Source: a virus. Taken from it: a DNA stretch of 29,026 nucleotides. Shown piece by piece: positions 22,339 to 29,026 of this stretch. Under the pieces are notes generated by a model. The model was not told where the DNA came from, made no database searches, and worked only from the letters and a program-made list of their open reading frames with translations. Within the stretch, counting starts at the first letter, position 1. Each line of letters begins with the position of its first letter. The position numbers and the translations under genes were made by a program. The stretch lies in the IMG/VR virus record IMGVR_UViG_3300042691_006467, positions 1 to 29,026 of that record; one strand, 5' to 3'.

Positions 22339-22746
22339 TTACCCTCTCTCTTTACAACTCCACACGCCTAGGCGCTTTGCCTCTGCGTTCCTAGCATACT
22401 TCTCAATAAGGTCGGCATACTTGCCCCTCACTTTATTGTAAAACATAGGTTTAGCATAGCCACCACGGACTAATTCAAGGTTTAGATTTCTCCCTCCCTT
22501 GATTAGATACCGCAACTGCCTGCCGTAGCCGTCTTTATTATCTAGAACAGGGTCGCGCTCTAACTTGAACTCGCCCTCTCCCTCCATAAATTGTTGAGTG
22601 AATCGCCTCGCCTCCCTCGCATAACAGGTGCCTAGTTCAGGCGTATCTATCTGAACAAGGCGCACCCTCTCCCTCTCTATCACCACAGTATCGCCGTCTA
22701 TAGCGTAAGGTGTAGAGATAAAGAGAGCAACGGCGAGAGTAATCAT
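22339..22746 (-). CDS. Secreted thermonuclease (SNase-like)
   Basis: A 135-residue staphylococcal-nuclease relative. MITLAVALFISTPYA is a short signal peptide. Active-site motifs are present: IDGDTV (D19), RLVQIDTPE (R29, D34, E37) and YGRQLRYL (R76), followed by NLELVRGGYA and a final AEAKRLGVW. These residues bind calcium and cleave the phosphodiester bond of DNA or RNA. Export suggests action on extracellular DNA, in the periplasm-like space or on competing phage DNA. Its ATG overlaps the previous stop. Confidence 0.9.
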   Translation of the reverse strand: MITLAVALFISTPYAIDGDTVVIERERVRLVQIDTPELGTCYAREARRFTQQFMEGEGEFKLERDPVLDNKDGYGRQLRYLIKGGRNLNLELVRGGYAKPMFYNKVRGKYADLIEKYARNAEAKRLGVWSCKERG

Positions 22747-22898
22747 TAGACGATAGCCTCCTCCTGCTCATAACTCTCTAACACTTCCCAGCAGTCCTCG
22801 CACTCTAGCGAGATGTTATGAATCTCCCCCTCGTTTTCATATCGAGCCACAACTATCTTGTGTCCTTGATGTCGTAGCAATTCCTCCCACTTGCTCAC
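22746..22898 (-). CDS. 50-residue conserved phage protein
   Basis: From GTG 22898, overlapping the previous stop (GTGA), with AAGGAGAGG upstream; a longer frame to 22928 is less likely. It reads LLRHQGHKIVVARYENE, then HNISLECEDCWEVLESYE, with one CxxC. This 'HNISLEC-x2-C' pattern recurs in small actinophage proteins. Probably binds a metal as a dimer or is a small regulator; unproven. Confidence 0.7.
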   Translation of the reverse strand: MSKWEELLRHQGHKIVVARYENEGEIHNISLECEDCWEVLESYEQEEAIV

Positions 22899-23062
22899 TT
22901 GTTGCCCTCTCCTTCTAGTTGGTAGCACTTATCAACATTTCCCCAGCAATACCCGCTCCCCTCCACATACCAGAGGTTAGACGATACTTGAACCACTACA
23001 TACAGGGCGAGCGAGATAAGTATTACCGCCCGCACCCTCTTGCCTCGTCTTGTGAGTTTCAT
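22895..23062 (-). CDS. 55-residue membrane protein
   Basis: From ATG 23062, overlapping the previous stop (TAATG). A basic start (MKLTRRGKRVR) precedes a hydrophobic span (AVILISLALYVVVQV) and an outside part with two Cys (YCWGNVDKCYQLE) that could form a disulfide. The positive-inside charge predicts an N-in single-pass protein. It may act at the host envelope. No family recognised. Confidence 0.65.
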   Translation of the reverse strand: MKLTRRGKRVRAVILISLALYVVVQVSSNLWYVEGSGYCWGNVDKCYQLEGEGNK

Positions 23063-23259
23063 TAGTTGTCACCCTTTTCATTTTTGAAATAAGTTTCTAA
23101 ATCTGCCTCGTGGTTTCCCACCCCGTCATCAGTGTTTATGGGGTTAGAATCGCACCCGAAATCATTGTCATCAGTTGCCCAATGTTCAACTCTCGCACCG
23201 CTTATAGTGTGGCGGTCGAAGATAGGTTGCTTGCAATGTAAGCATAGAACCTGATTCAC
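23062..23259 (-). CDS. 65-residue Cys/His protein
   Basis: From GTG 23259, overlapping the previous stop (GTGA), with AGAGGTG upstream; a longer frame to 23319 lies in the upstream gene. CLHC at 6-9 with H17, H26 and C36 may bind zinc. The C-terminal half is acidic (NTDDGVGNHEADLETYF). Function unknown. Confidence 0.65.
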   Translation of the reverse strand: MNQVLCLHCKQPIFDRHTISGARVEHWATDDNDFGCDSNPINTDDGVGNHEADLETYFKNEKGDN

Positions 23260-23591
23260 GCGGTCACCTCTTCTTCTTCCATAACTGAGGAGAGAAATCC
23301 CTCGGCTATCTCCCACCACTCCACGCGATAAAGCGACCCGATGTCATCTCGCATTGTTTGCAGAGCGTCGGGCATTTCTCCGCCATACTCGTCACGATAG
23401 GCGCGAAAGTCGAGGAGATTCTCCAGCCACTCTTTCAGATTATCCGCAAGGATTCTTTGCGCGTTGAGTTTGTCCTCTCTCACCGCACTTTTTGCCAGTT
23501 CGCGGGCTTCCTCTTGTAGTCCTTCGTCATTCTCTATCCACAAGTTGGTTGCCCACGTTTCGCGGTTCTTCCAGCCGTTGTATTCTTCCAT
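23256..23591 (-). CDS. Conserved phage protein, NGWxNxETW family (DUF7249-like)
   Basis: A 111-residue acidic protein. The N-terminal YNGWKNRETWATNLWIENDEG is a signature found from memory in many phage proteins, some annotated DUF7249. The rest is helical with many Trp and Glu (LKEWLENLLDF, VEWWEIAEGFL). The family has no known function but is common among early phage genes. Start ATG 23591; stop overlaps the next gene (GTGA). Confidence 0.8.
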   Translation of the reverse strand: MEEYNGWKNRETWATNLWIENDEGLQEEARELAKSAVREDKLNAQRILADNLKEWLENLLDFRAYRDEYGGEMPDALQTMRDDIGSLYRVEWWEIAEGFLSSVMEEEEVTA

Positions 23592-23631
23592 TGTTTCTAC
23601 CTTTCCTTAGTGGAGGCTAGTTCCTCCCCTC

Positions 23632-23656
23632 CCCTATGGTAGGCGATACCATAGGG
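23632..23656. repeat. Perfect inverted repeat between leftward genes
   Basis: CCCTATGGTA at 23632-23641 pairs exactly with TACCATAGGG at 23647-23656 around GGCGA. No T-run follows on either strand, so an operator or an RNA stabilising or processing element is more likely than a terminator. Confidence 0.75.
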
Positions 23657-23675
23657 AAAGGCAAGCACTAGACGA

Positions 23676-23762
23676 TTAGCCCTCTCTATCCGTGTCTAGG
23701 TCAATATGGAGGCAGATTCTCTGCCCTCTAATTACGCAGGTTGAGCAATTTATGAGAGCCAT
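23676..23762 (-). CDS. 28-residue Cys-rich peptide
   Basis: From ATG (complement 23760-23762), overlapping the previous stop (TAATG). It encodes INCSTCVIRGQRICLHID, with three Cys and one His in zinc-binding spacing, then an acidic tail. Very short, but coupling and the motif support translation. Confidence 0.5.
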   Translation of the reverse strand: MALINCSTCVIRGQRICLHIDLDTDREG

Positions 23763-23983
23763 TACGCGCCCACCTTGAATCCCTTGAAAATTGAATTCTC
23801 GCCCTTGTAGGGGTTGTGCGGTAATCTGCCCTCTTGTTGAATTATCGCTCTTGCCCGTAATAGTGCGTAGGATTTTGTCATTTTGTAAAAGGTCATCTCA
23901 CTCTCTACGCCATTCACTAGGGCGTTTATCTGCCACCCCTTGCCGTATCCGTGAGCGCTTAGACTAGTTGCGTGTAGTTTCAT
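23762..23983 (-). CDS. 73-residue hypothetical protein
   Basis: From ATG 23983 with AAAAAGGAA as ribosome site. Basic and mixed alpha/beta (MKLHATSLSAHGYGKGWQI, MTFYKMTKSYALLRARAIIQQEG). No family recognised. It follows an 80-base gap containing CACCGC-GTAA-GCGGTG, a small hairpin at about 24030-24045. Confidence 0.65.
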   Translation of the reverse strand: MKLHATSLSAHGYGKGWQINALVNGVESEMTFYKMTKSYALLRARAIIQQEGRLPHNPYKGENSIFKGFKVGA

Positions 23984-24063
23984 TTCCTTTTTACCTTTCG
24001 TTAGTTGGAGGGCTTAGCCCCTCCCCACCGCCCACCGCGTAAGCGGTGAGCGATAGGCAAGGT

Positions 24064-24270
24064 CTAAGCGTTGAGAGCCTTGAAAGCCTCCATAATCTCG
24101 TGGACTTTCTTTTGGGTTGCTACTGCCTCCAAAATGTATTCAATGTGCTCAGGGCTCATAGTGAAATCAACACGAGCGCCGTCTTTAGTTGATACTGTGA
24201 AAGTCCAAAAAGAGGATAGTTCTAGAATGCTAATGTTCTTGATGTCTTCGTGGTTTATGTTGATGTTCAT
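24064..24270 (-). CDS. First gene of the leftward operon, 68-residue protein
   Basis: From ATG 24270, with AAAAGGTAG upstream. It has strand-rich N-terminal sequence (ISILELSSFWTFTVSTKDGARVDFTMS) and a C-terminal helix (EYILEAVATQKKVHEIMEAFKAL). No family recognised. As the first gene next to the control region it should be expressed earliest and most strongly. Confidence 0.68.
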   Translation of the reverse strand: MNININHEDIKNISILELSSFWTFTVSTKDGARVDFTMSPEHIEYILEAVATQKKVHEIMEAFKALNA

Positions 24271-24383
24271 TTTGATGTTCTACCTTTTCTACTTTTTGAG
24301 CGTAACTTTTACGCTACAAGGAGGACAATACGGCAACCTGTGACAGGTGTCGAATCTGAACACGCGGGAGATTATAACGATTT

Positions 24384-24489
24384 GATAACAGAGTTATCCA
24401 CAGGTTTGGGGCTAACTGTTTAGTTGAGGTTGAGGGTTTAGTTGAAAGTTCAACTATCCGACACGACGGGCGGGCGAGATGTCGGGTAG
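24384..24489. promoter_or_regulatory. DnaA box with direct and inverted repeats (origin-like)
   Basis: TTATCCACA at 24394-24402 is a perfect DnaA-box consensus and sits in GATAAC-AGA-GTTATC (24384-24398). GTTTAGTTGA is repeated at 24418-24427 and 24436-24445; the second copy merges into the palindrome AGTTGAA-AG-TTCAACT (24440-24455). A ten-pair stem with one T-G pair follows (24454-24463 with 24480-24489). Such a set is typical of origins or initiator-binding sites. Confidence 0.6.
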
Positions 24490-24493
24490 GTTA

Positions 24494-24520
24494 TTAGTAA
24501 TCGGGAAAAGAGATTACTAA
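24494..24520. repeat. Perfect 9-base inverted repeat
   Basis: TTAGTAATC at 24494-24502 pairs with GATTACTAA at 24512-24520 around a 9-base loop. No T-run follows, so it is more likely an operator or structured site than a terminator. Confidence 0.8.
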
Positions 24521-24750
24521 GGAAAGGGGCAATAGGTAGAGGGTGCCTAGGTGGTAGCACTCCCTCACTCCTCTAGTCATCTCCCTATCGGTGGGGGTGG
24601 GGGTCAGTTCCCCAGCCACAAGACCAAACCCGGGGGTTGTGAATAGCGGTGTTGGTATAGTTATGTACCCCTTCTAAATATCTGCACTAAACTGAGTTGG
24701 GTAGTTTGTCCTATTTTACATACAGTTATTAGTGATTTATACCACATAAA

Positions 24751-24914
24751 CGCGAAATGGGCTATTTTTCGCGCCTTATATATAGTAGGGGAGTGAAACG
24801 GACCACCCGTAGTTTCACTCTAGGAGGGGTCGCTTCGTTCGACCACTCCGCTCCCCCTAAGCCGCGCCGAAGGCGCGGTGGTATTGGAGAGCGCGTCCTG
24901 CTACCAGCGCTCTC
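24751..24914. promoter_or_regulatory. Stem-loop cluster upstream of terminase
   Basis: Four perfect inverted repeats: CGCGAAA/TTTCGCG (24751-24773); GAGTGAAAC/GTTTCACTC (24791-24820, 12-base loop); CCGCGCC/GGCGCGG (24862-24878, which is a C(TTCG)G tetraloop on the other strand); and GAGAGCGC/GCGCTCTC (24887-24914, 12-base loop), followed by TATATA. GGTCG/CGACC lies between them. The last stem matches the one at 13098-13127. Terminators, operators or a packaging site are possible. Confidence 0.75.
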
Positions 24915-24985
24915 TATATAGTGGGTAGTTTGGTTTACAGCGGGTGAATACTGTCATTTTCTAAAAATTTTTTTTAAGGAACCCA

Positions 24986-26869
24986 ATGTCTAACTCCGTA
25001 CCTAATCCGAGACAAAAGCAAGACTCGGAAAAGGCCAAGAAGGTTATCCTCTCTGCTATCGCAGAAGGTATGACTGTAGAACAGGCCTGTCAAGTAGCAG
25101 GCCGTACCTTAAAGTCCTATGAGTACTATAGACGTACTGACCCTGTATTCAAGTCCCTGGCGGATAGAACTCGGCTAGGTGCACTAGAGAAGAATTTTAC
25201 GGAAGAGACAGCCAAGGATTTAGACTTCGTAACCTGGCGTAAGAAGTATCTACACCAAGAGACCTTCGGTCATCAGAAGAATCTGATAGATGTCATAGAA
25301 GGTAGGGAACCTAGTTGGTTCCATCCGGCGATGAAGTACGAAAAGGGTCTTGCTGAGAACCGCATACTTCTAAACATCCCGCCCAACCACGCCAAGTCAA
25401 TCACGGTAACCGTTGACTATGTAACCTACAAGATTGTCAACAATCCAAACTTTAGAGTTTTGATAGTCTCCCAGACTCAGCGTCTGGCAGCAGACTTCCT
25501 ATACGCTATCAAGCAGCGTCTTACCCACCCGATGTATGAAGAACTCCAGCAGGCATATGCTGCAGGTGTCGGGTTCAATACCAAGACTGCTTCCTGGCAA
25601 CAGACCCGCGTCACCTTTGGTGATGAACTTAGAGAGAGTTCTGAGAAAGACCCGAACCTAGAAGCCGTAGGTATCGGCGGTCAGATTTACGGTAAACGTG
25701 CAGATATGATTATCATAGATGACGCAGTTACCTTGAGTAATGCCAATGACTTTGAAAAGCAAATCAAGTGGCTACAGCAGGACGTTAGGTCCCGTCTAAA
25801 CCCTACCGGTAAACTTATCGTAGTAGGGACGAGAGTCGCTTCGGTTGACCTATATAAAGAATTACGAAACCCAGACCGGTACCCTGGTGGTATCGTTCCT
25901 TGGACATACCTTGCAATGCCAGCACTTCTCGAAACTAACGAAGACCCCGACAAGTGGGTTACACTCTGGCCATATTCCGACCAACCATTCGATGGGCAGA
26001 CTGATGAGCATAAGACAGAAGAAGGATTATATCCGCGCTGGAATGGTAAACATCTTTACGCGGAGCGTCAGGCTATGGACGCTTCAACGTGGGCGCTTAT
26101 CTATCAGCAGCAAGATATTTCAGATGACGCCATCTTTGACCCAGTTTGCGTCAAAGGTAGCATCGACGGAATGCGCAAGGCGGGTCGCCTCACTCCAGGA
26201 TTCCCTGGACATCCTCGTGACCTCAACGGCTTTTCTTTTATCTGTGGCCTCGACCCTGCAATGGTCGGTGACACTGCCGCTGTCTGTTACGCTGTTGACC
26301 GCGTTAGTCATAAGAGATATATCGTGGATGCTATCAAGATTACGCGTCCAACGCCTGCTCAGATTAGACAACTCATCACTGACTGGACTAACGTCTACGC
26401 GCCTTCCGAATGGGTGGTTGAGCGTAACGCGTTCCAATCGTTCCTAACTCAAGACGAAGGTATCAGACAATTTTTAGCATCACGCGGAGTTGTTCTTAGA
26501 GAACACCATACTGGCAATAATAAGTGGGATGCAGGTTTCGGTGTTGCTTCTATGTCTACCTTGTTTGGTACAAAGCAACAAGACGGAAAGCATCATAGAG
26601 ATAATCTTATTCACCTACCGTCAGACCAGACGGAAAATATCAAAAGTTTGATTGAGCAGTTGATTACCTGGTCTCCAACGACTAAAGGTAAGACCGATAT
26701 GGTTATGGCTCTCTGGTTCTGTGAAATCAGAGCAAGAGAAATGCTAAACGTCGGGCTAAATCAAAAGACACATATGAGTAATCCCTTCCTCAATCATAAT
26801 GAAAGAAGACGGCAGGTTGTTGTCAATATAGACCAACTGCTGCAAGACAAAGAGAGGCAGTTCATCTAA
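24986..26869 (+). CDS. terL: Terminase large subunit with N-terminal HTH
   Basis: A 627-residue packaging motor. The ATPase has a Walker A-like NIPPNHAKS at 130-138, coupling residues after it, and Walker B MIIIDD at 241-246. The RNase-H-like nuclease has GLDPAMVGD (D423), VVERNAF (E479) and KTDMVMALW near the C-terminus. Residues about 12-58 form a helix-turn-helix-like unit (SEKAKKVILSAIAEGMTVEQACQVAG spread over two helices, then TLKSYEYYRR) resembling small-terminase DNA-binding domains. No separate small subunit is visible next to it. ATG 24986 follows AAGGAA. Confidence 0.95.
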   Translation: MSNSVPNPRQKQDSEKAKKVILSAIAEGMTVEQACQVAGRTLKSYEYYRRTDPVFKSLADRTRLGALEKNFTEETAKDLDFVTWRKKYLHQETFGHQKNLIDVIEGREPSWFHPAMKYEKGLAENRILLNIPPNHAKSITVTVDYVTYKIVNNPNFRVLIVSQTQRLAADFLYAIKQRLTHPMYEELQQAYAAGVGFNTKTASWQQTRVTFGDELRESSEKDPNLEAVGIGGQIYGKRADMIIIDDAVTLSNANDFEKQIKWLQQDVRSRLNPTGKLIVVGTRVASVDLYKELRNPDRYPGGIVPWTYLAMPALLETNEDPDKWVTLWPYSDQPFDGQTDEHKTEEGLYPRWNGKHLYAERQAMDASTWALIYQQQDISDDAIFDPVCVKGSIDGMRKAGRLTPGFPGHPRDLNGFSFICGLDPAMVGDTAAVCYAVDRVSHKRYIVDAIKITRPTPAQIRQLITDWTNVYAPSEWVVERNAFQSFLTQDEGIRQFLASRGVVLREHHTGNNKWDAGFGVASMSTLFGTKQQDGKHHRDNLIHLPSDQTENIKSLIEQLITWSPTTKGKTDMVMALWFCEIRAREMLNVGLNQKTHMSNPFLNHNERRRQVVVNIDQLLQDKERQFI

Positions 26870-27264
26870 TGGCACGTTCTATTGGAACTTTTGGTGAATC
26901 CGGTGGTTTAGGCCGTGGCATTGGACCTTCATATACTTTCAAAAGTACAAAGTCTGGCGTAAAGACTACAGGCTCAATCTCTAAGCCAAAGAAGAAAACC
27001 GCAGAAGGAACTTCTTTTAGAAGTAGCGAACTTTCAAAGTCTGAAAGAAAAGCAATCAAGAAACAAAATAAAGCAGCAGATACTATGAAGTCAAAAGACT
27101 TAGATGCTGTTGAAAGAGGACAACGGGCTGCAGATACAAAGCGCCGTAAACAAAAACTACGTGACTTGGGCAATATGACAAAGGGTGCTGTCGCAACTGC
27201 TGTAGTTATCAAAGCAGGTAGCGAAGTAAAGAAAAAAGCAAACAAGTCCAATAAGAAGAAGTAG
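26869..27264 (+). CDS. Basic protein between terminase and portal
   Basis: A 131-residue, strongly basic protein with a TAATG overlap to terminase. A Gly-rich start (MARSIGTFGESGGLGRGIGP) is followed by Lys/Ser-rich disordered sequence, charged helices (SELSKSERKAIKKQNKAADTM) and a tail ending NKSNKKK. A hydrophobic patch (AVATAVVIKAG) lies near the end. Its place suggests a packaging, connector or internal virion protein. The Lys tail is like those of the small proteins at the left edge. Confidence 0.7.
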   Translation: MARSIGTFGESGGLGRGIGPSYTFKSTKSGVKTTGSISKPKKKTAEGTSFRSSELSKSERKAIKKQNKAADTMKSKDLDAVERGQRAADTKRRKQKLRDLGNMTKGAVATAVVIKAGSEVKKKANKSNKKK

Positions 27265-27270
27265 GGACAA

Positions 27271-29026
27271 ATGTTATCAGTGAAGGATGTAGTCGCTAAG
27301 GTTGACCGCCTGAAGACGAAGTACGCACCACGCGACCAGCGTATGCGCAGCGTGCTATCAGTACGCCAGGGAGACATCTCCAAGGTCTACCCTGCTATGT
27401 TTACTGAGGAATACCCAAAGCCTCTAGTTGCAAACTTCATTGATGTTGCTGCTCGTGACCTTGCAGAAGCGATGGCTCCTCTCCCATCGTTTGAATGCTC
27501 GGCTACAAATATGGTTTCTGATGCAGCACGTAAAGCAGCAGATACAAGAACCCGTATTGCAAACTATTATGTTTCAGGTTCTGATTTACAAATCCAGATG
27601 TACACAGGTGCTGACTGGTTCAACACTTACGGTATGCTTCCAGCAATCGTTGAGATGGATTATGTAAATAACAATCCACGTATTCGCTTGCTAAATCCAT
27701 TCGGCGTCTATCCTGAGATTGATAGATTCGGACGTACAGTATCTTTGACTCAGATTGTAAACTCTGATGCAGAATCCCTCGCTGCTCAGTATCCTGAGTT
27801 CTATAATGAGATTCTTGGTAAGAACCGCGTTGGATACCCAACCACAAAGATGCCAAGCAATACTCCATACTTGACTTTAGTTCGTTATCACGACAAAGAC
27901 CAAGACCTAATCTTTATCCCAGAACGCGACAATCTAGTTCTATCACAGACTCCAAATCCTCTTGGTAAATGTCTGGCTGCAGTTGCAGTTCGTTCATCTA
28001 TTGATGGCGAAGCACGCGGTCAGTTCGATGATGTTCTGGCGGTACAACTAGCACGTGCTCGCTTTGCAGTTCTGCAAATTCAAGCAGCAGAGAAATCTAT
28101 TCAGGCACCTATTGCGATTCCGCAAGATGTGCAAGAACTGGCACTTGGTCCAGATTCAATTATGCGCTCTGCTAACCCACAAGCAATCCGTCGTGTACCG
28201 CTAGAACTTCCACCTGGAGTCTTTGCTGAATCTGGTGTTCTAGAACGAGAACTACGTATGGGTGCTCGTTACCCAGAAGTACGCTCAGGTAATCTTGATG
28301 CTTCTGTTGTAACAGGTCGTGGCGTACAAGCACTACAGGCTGGATTCGATACTCAGATTCGCAGCGCACAAGCACAGTTTGCTCGTTTATTTACAGAACT
28401 TGTAGCACTTTGCTTTGAAGTAGATGAGAAAATCTTTGGCAATATGACCAAGGAAATCCGCGGTAGCGAAGATGGAACTCCATACTCAATGAAGTATGTT
28501 CCTTCAAAGGCTATCGGCGGAGAATACGGTGTAGATGTTCGCTACGGAATTATGTCCGGTATGGACCCTAACCGTGCAATTATTGCTTTGCTACAAATGC
28601 GTTCTGACAAACTTGTATCACGCGATTATGTACGTCGTGAGATTCCAATGGAGTTGAATGTTACCCAAGAAGAACAACGTGTTGACATTGAAGAAATGCG
28701 TGACTCTCTTCGTGTTGCTATGGCTCAGTATGCTCAGGCTATCCCCGCGCTTGCAGCACAGGGTCAAGACCCTAGTACGATTGTTACCCGAATCGCGGAA
28801 GTTATCAAGGGTCGCCAAAAAGGTAAAGCGATTGAAACGATTGTTGATGAAGTATTCCAACCAGAAGAACAACCAGTCCCAGCAGAAATGATGGGCGCAC
28901 AAGTTCCAGCAGCAGGTACGGCCCCAGTTCCTGCCTCGCAGCCAACTCCAGAAAATATGACTGGTGCGGCCCCTGCTGCTGGCGCTCGTCCCGATATAGC
29001 AAGTTTGCTCGCGCAAATCGCAGGTT
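27271..29026 (+). CDS. Portal protein (3' end outside window)
   Basis: A 585-codon open frame that runs off the window. It starts at ATG 27271 after TAGGGACAA. The N-terminus (VVAKVDRLKTKYAPRDQRM, then FIDVAARDLAEAM) and a central beta/alpha body (WFNTYGMLPAIVEMDY, LNPFGVYPEIDRFGR, ARFAVLQIQAAEKSI) resemble portals of tailed phages, and its place after terminase fits. Portals form the 12-subunit ring for DNA entry and exit. The visible C-terminus is Pro/Ala-rich (PVPAEMMGAQVPAAGTAPV). The identity rests on length, order and weak sequence resemblance. Confidence 0.8.
   Translation, partial: MLSVKDVVAKVDRLKTKYAPRDQRMRSVLSVRQGDISKVYPAMFTEEYPKPLVANFIDVAARDLAEAMAPLPSFECSATNMVSDAARKAADTRTRIANYYVSGSDLQIQMYTGADWFNTYGMLPAIVEMDYVNNNPRIRLLNPFGVYPEIDRFGRTVSLTQIVNSDAESLAAQYPEFYNEILGKNRVGYPTTKMPSNTPYLTLVRYHDKDQDLIFIPERDNLVLSQTPNPLGKCLAAVAVRSSIDGEARGQFDDVLAVQLARARFAVLQIQAAEKSIQAPIAIPQDVQELALGPDSIMRSANPQAIRRVPLELPPGVFAESGVLERELRMGARYPEVRSGNLDASVVTGRGVQALQAGFDTQIRSAQAQFARLFTELVALCFEVDEKIFGNMTKEIRGSEDGTPYSMKYVPSKAIGGEYGVDVRYGIMSGMDPNRAIIALLQMRSDKLVSRDYVRREIPMELNVTQEEQRVDIEEMRDSLRVAMAQYAQAIPALAAQGQDPSTIVTRIAEVIKGRQKGKAIETIVDEVFQPEEQPVPAEMMGAQVPAAGTAPVPASQPTPENMTGAAPAAGARPDIASLLAQIAG

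Larger units (their letters stand above)
24271..24985. other. Divergent control region (no genes; possible origin and packaging site)
   Basis: These 715 bases separate the leftward early-type operon from rightward terminase genes. I see no convincing gene. The left part holds an AGCGTA/TACGCT hairpin (about 24300-24316), a DnaA box and direct repeats; the middle is GC-rich with G-runs; the right part holds several perfect stem-loops and ends in an A/T-rich tract (24960-24977) just before the terminase ribosome site AAGGAA. Promoters for both directions must lie here, but no clear -35/-10 pair could be chosen. A replication origin and a cos/pac site are both plausible. Confidence 0.75.

Noticed and set aside
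23530-23545. DnaA-box-like CTATCCACA, and ATATCCACA at 13314-13322
   Set aside because: Each has one mismatch and lies inside or at the start of a coding region without other origin features.
24071-24343. Rightward 90-codon frame at the start of the control region
   Set aside because: It is antisense to the first leftward gene, with hydrophobic composition expected from the reverse frame and no ribosome site.
24330-24375. tRNA-like T-arm (GGTGTCGAATCTGA)
   Set aside because: The arms around TCGAATC do not pair and no acceptor or anticodon stem could be built.
26120-27383. Minus-strand frames opposite terminase and the basic protein
   Set aside because: Composition mirrors the sense genes, with no ribosome sites and no recognisable domain.

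Overview
This window is part of a tailed bacteriophage genome whose host is very probably an actinobacterium. The strongest host clue is a WhiB-type iron-sulfur regulator (15449-15793), a family confined to Actinobacteria and their phages. Base composition is moderate to AT-rich for such a phage, which fits a low-GC freshwater or marine actinobacterium better than a high-GC soil host; that is inference. Genes are packed with 1-11 base stop/start overlaps (ATGA, GTGA, TAATG), there are no host-like genes, and no integrase, tRNA or CRISPR array was seen. Major capsid, tape measure and DNA polymerase genes are not in this window.

Layout. (1) 1-853, rightward: very small Lys-rich proteins, several ending in poly-lysine. 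(2) 853-11712, rightward virion and adsorption region: a Gly-X-Thr collagen-like fibre followed directly by two glycosyltransferases (GT25-like and GT4-like), an adaptor-like protein, several small structural proteins, three tail-fibre genes each followed by a small translationally coupled gene, and a 743-residue tail protein. (3) 11731-12766, lysis: small membrane protein, zinc-knuckle protein, M15-type peptidase endolysin and holin, closed by a strong terminator. (4) 12828-13058, one leftward zinc-ribbon gene, next to a hairpin-rich intergenic region. (5) 13230-20795, rightward DNA metabolism and regulation: an HslV/proteasome-like peptidase that appears to start at ATT, a Cas4-like nuclease, WhiB, a RecA/DnaB-like ATPase, a resolvase, a primase split into a zinc-finger protein and a TOPRIM protein, a DUF1599-type protein, endonuclease VII, a sigma factor, another nuclease and an FmdB-type zinc ribbon. 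(6) 20867-24270, leftward: a train of about sixteen very small genes including a secreted transglycosylase and a secreted staphylococcal-type nuclease; several are below usual gene-caller length limits. (7) 24271-24985, about 715 bases without genes, holding a perfect DnaA box, direct repeats and many perfect inverted repeats; leftward and rightward transcription diverge from here. (8) 24986-29026, rightward packaging: a terminase large subunit with an extra N-terminal helix-turn-helix, a small basic protein, and a portal-like protein that runs off the end. The left edge is probably the continuation, after capsid genes, of the module that leaves the right edge.

How the parts may work together: terminase and portal package DNA, the fibre cassette mediates host binding and may be swapped by recombination, the two glycosyltransferases are well placed to decorate the threonine-rich collagen fibre, and WhiB plus the sigma factor probably redirect host transcription between the modules. 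Most interesting for follow-up: the collagen-fibre/glycosyltransferase cassette, the hidden N-terminus of the HslV-like peptidase, and the matching GAGAGCGC hairpins before the two rightward operons.
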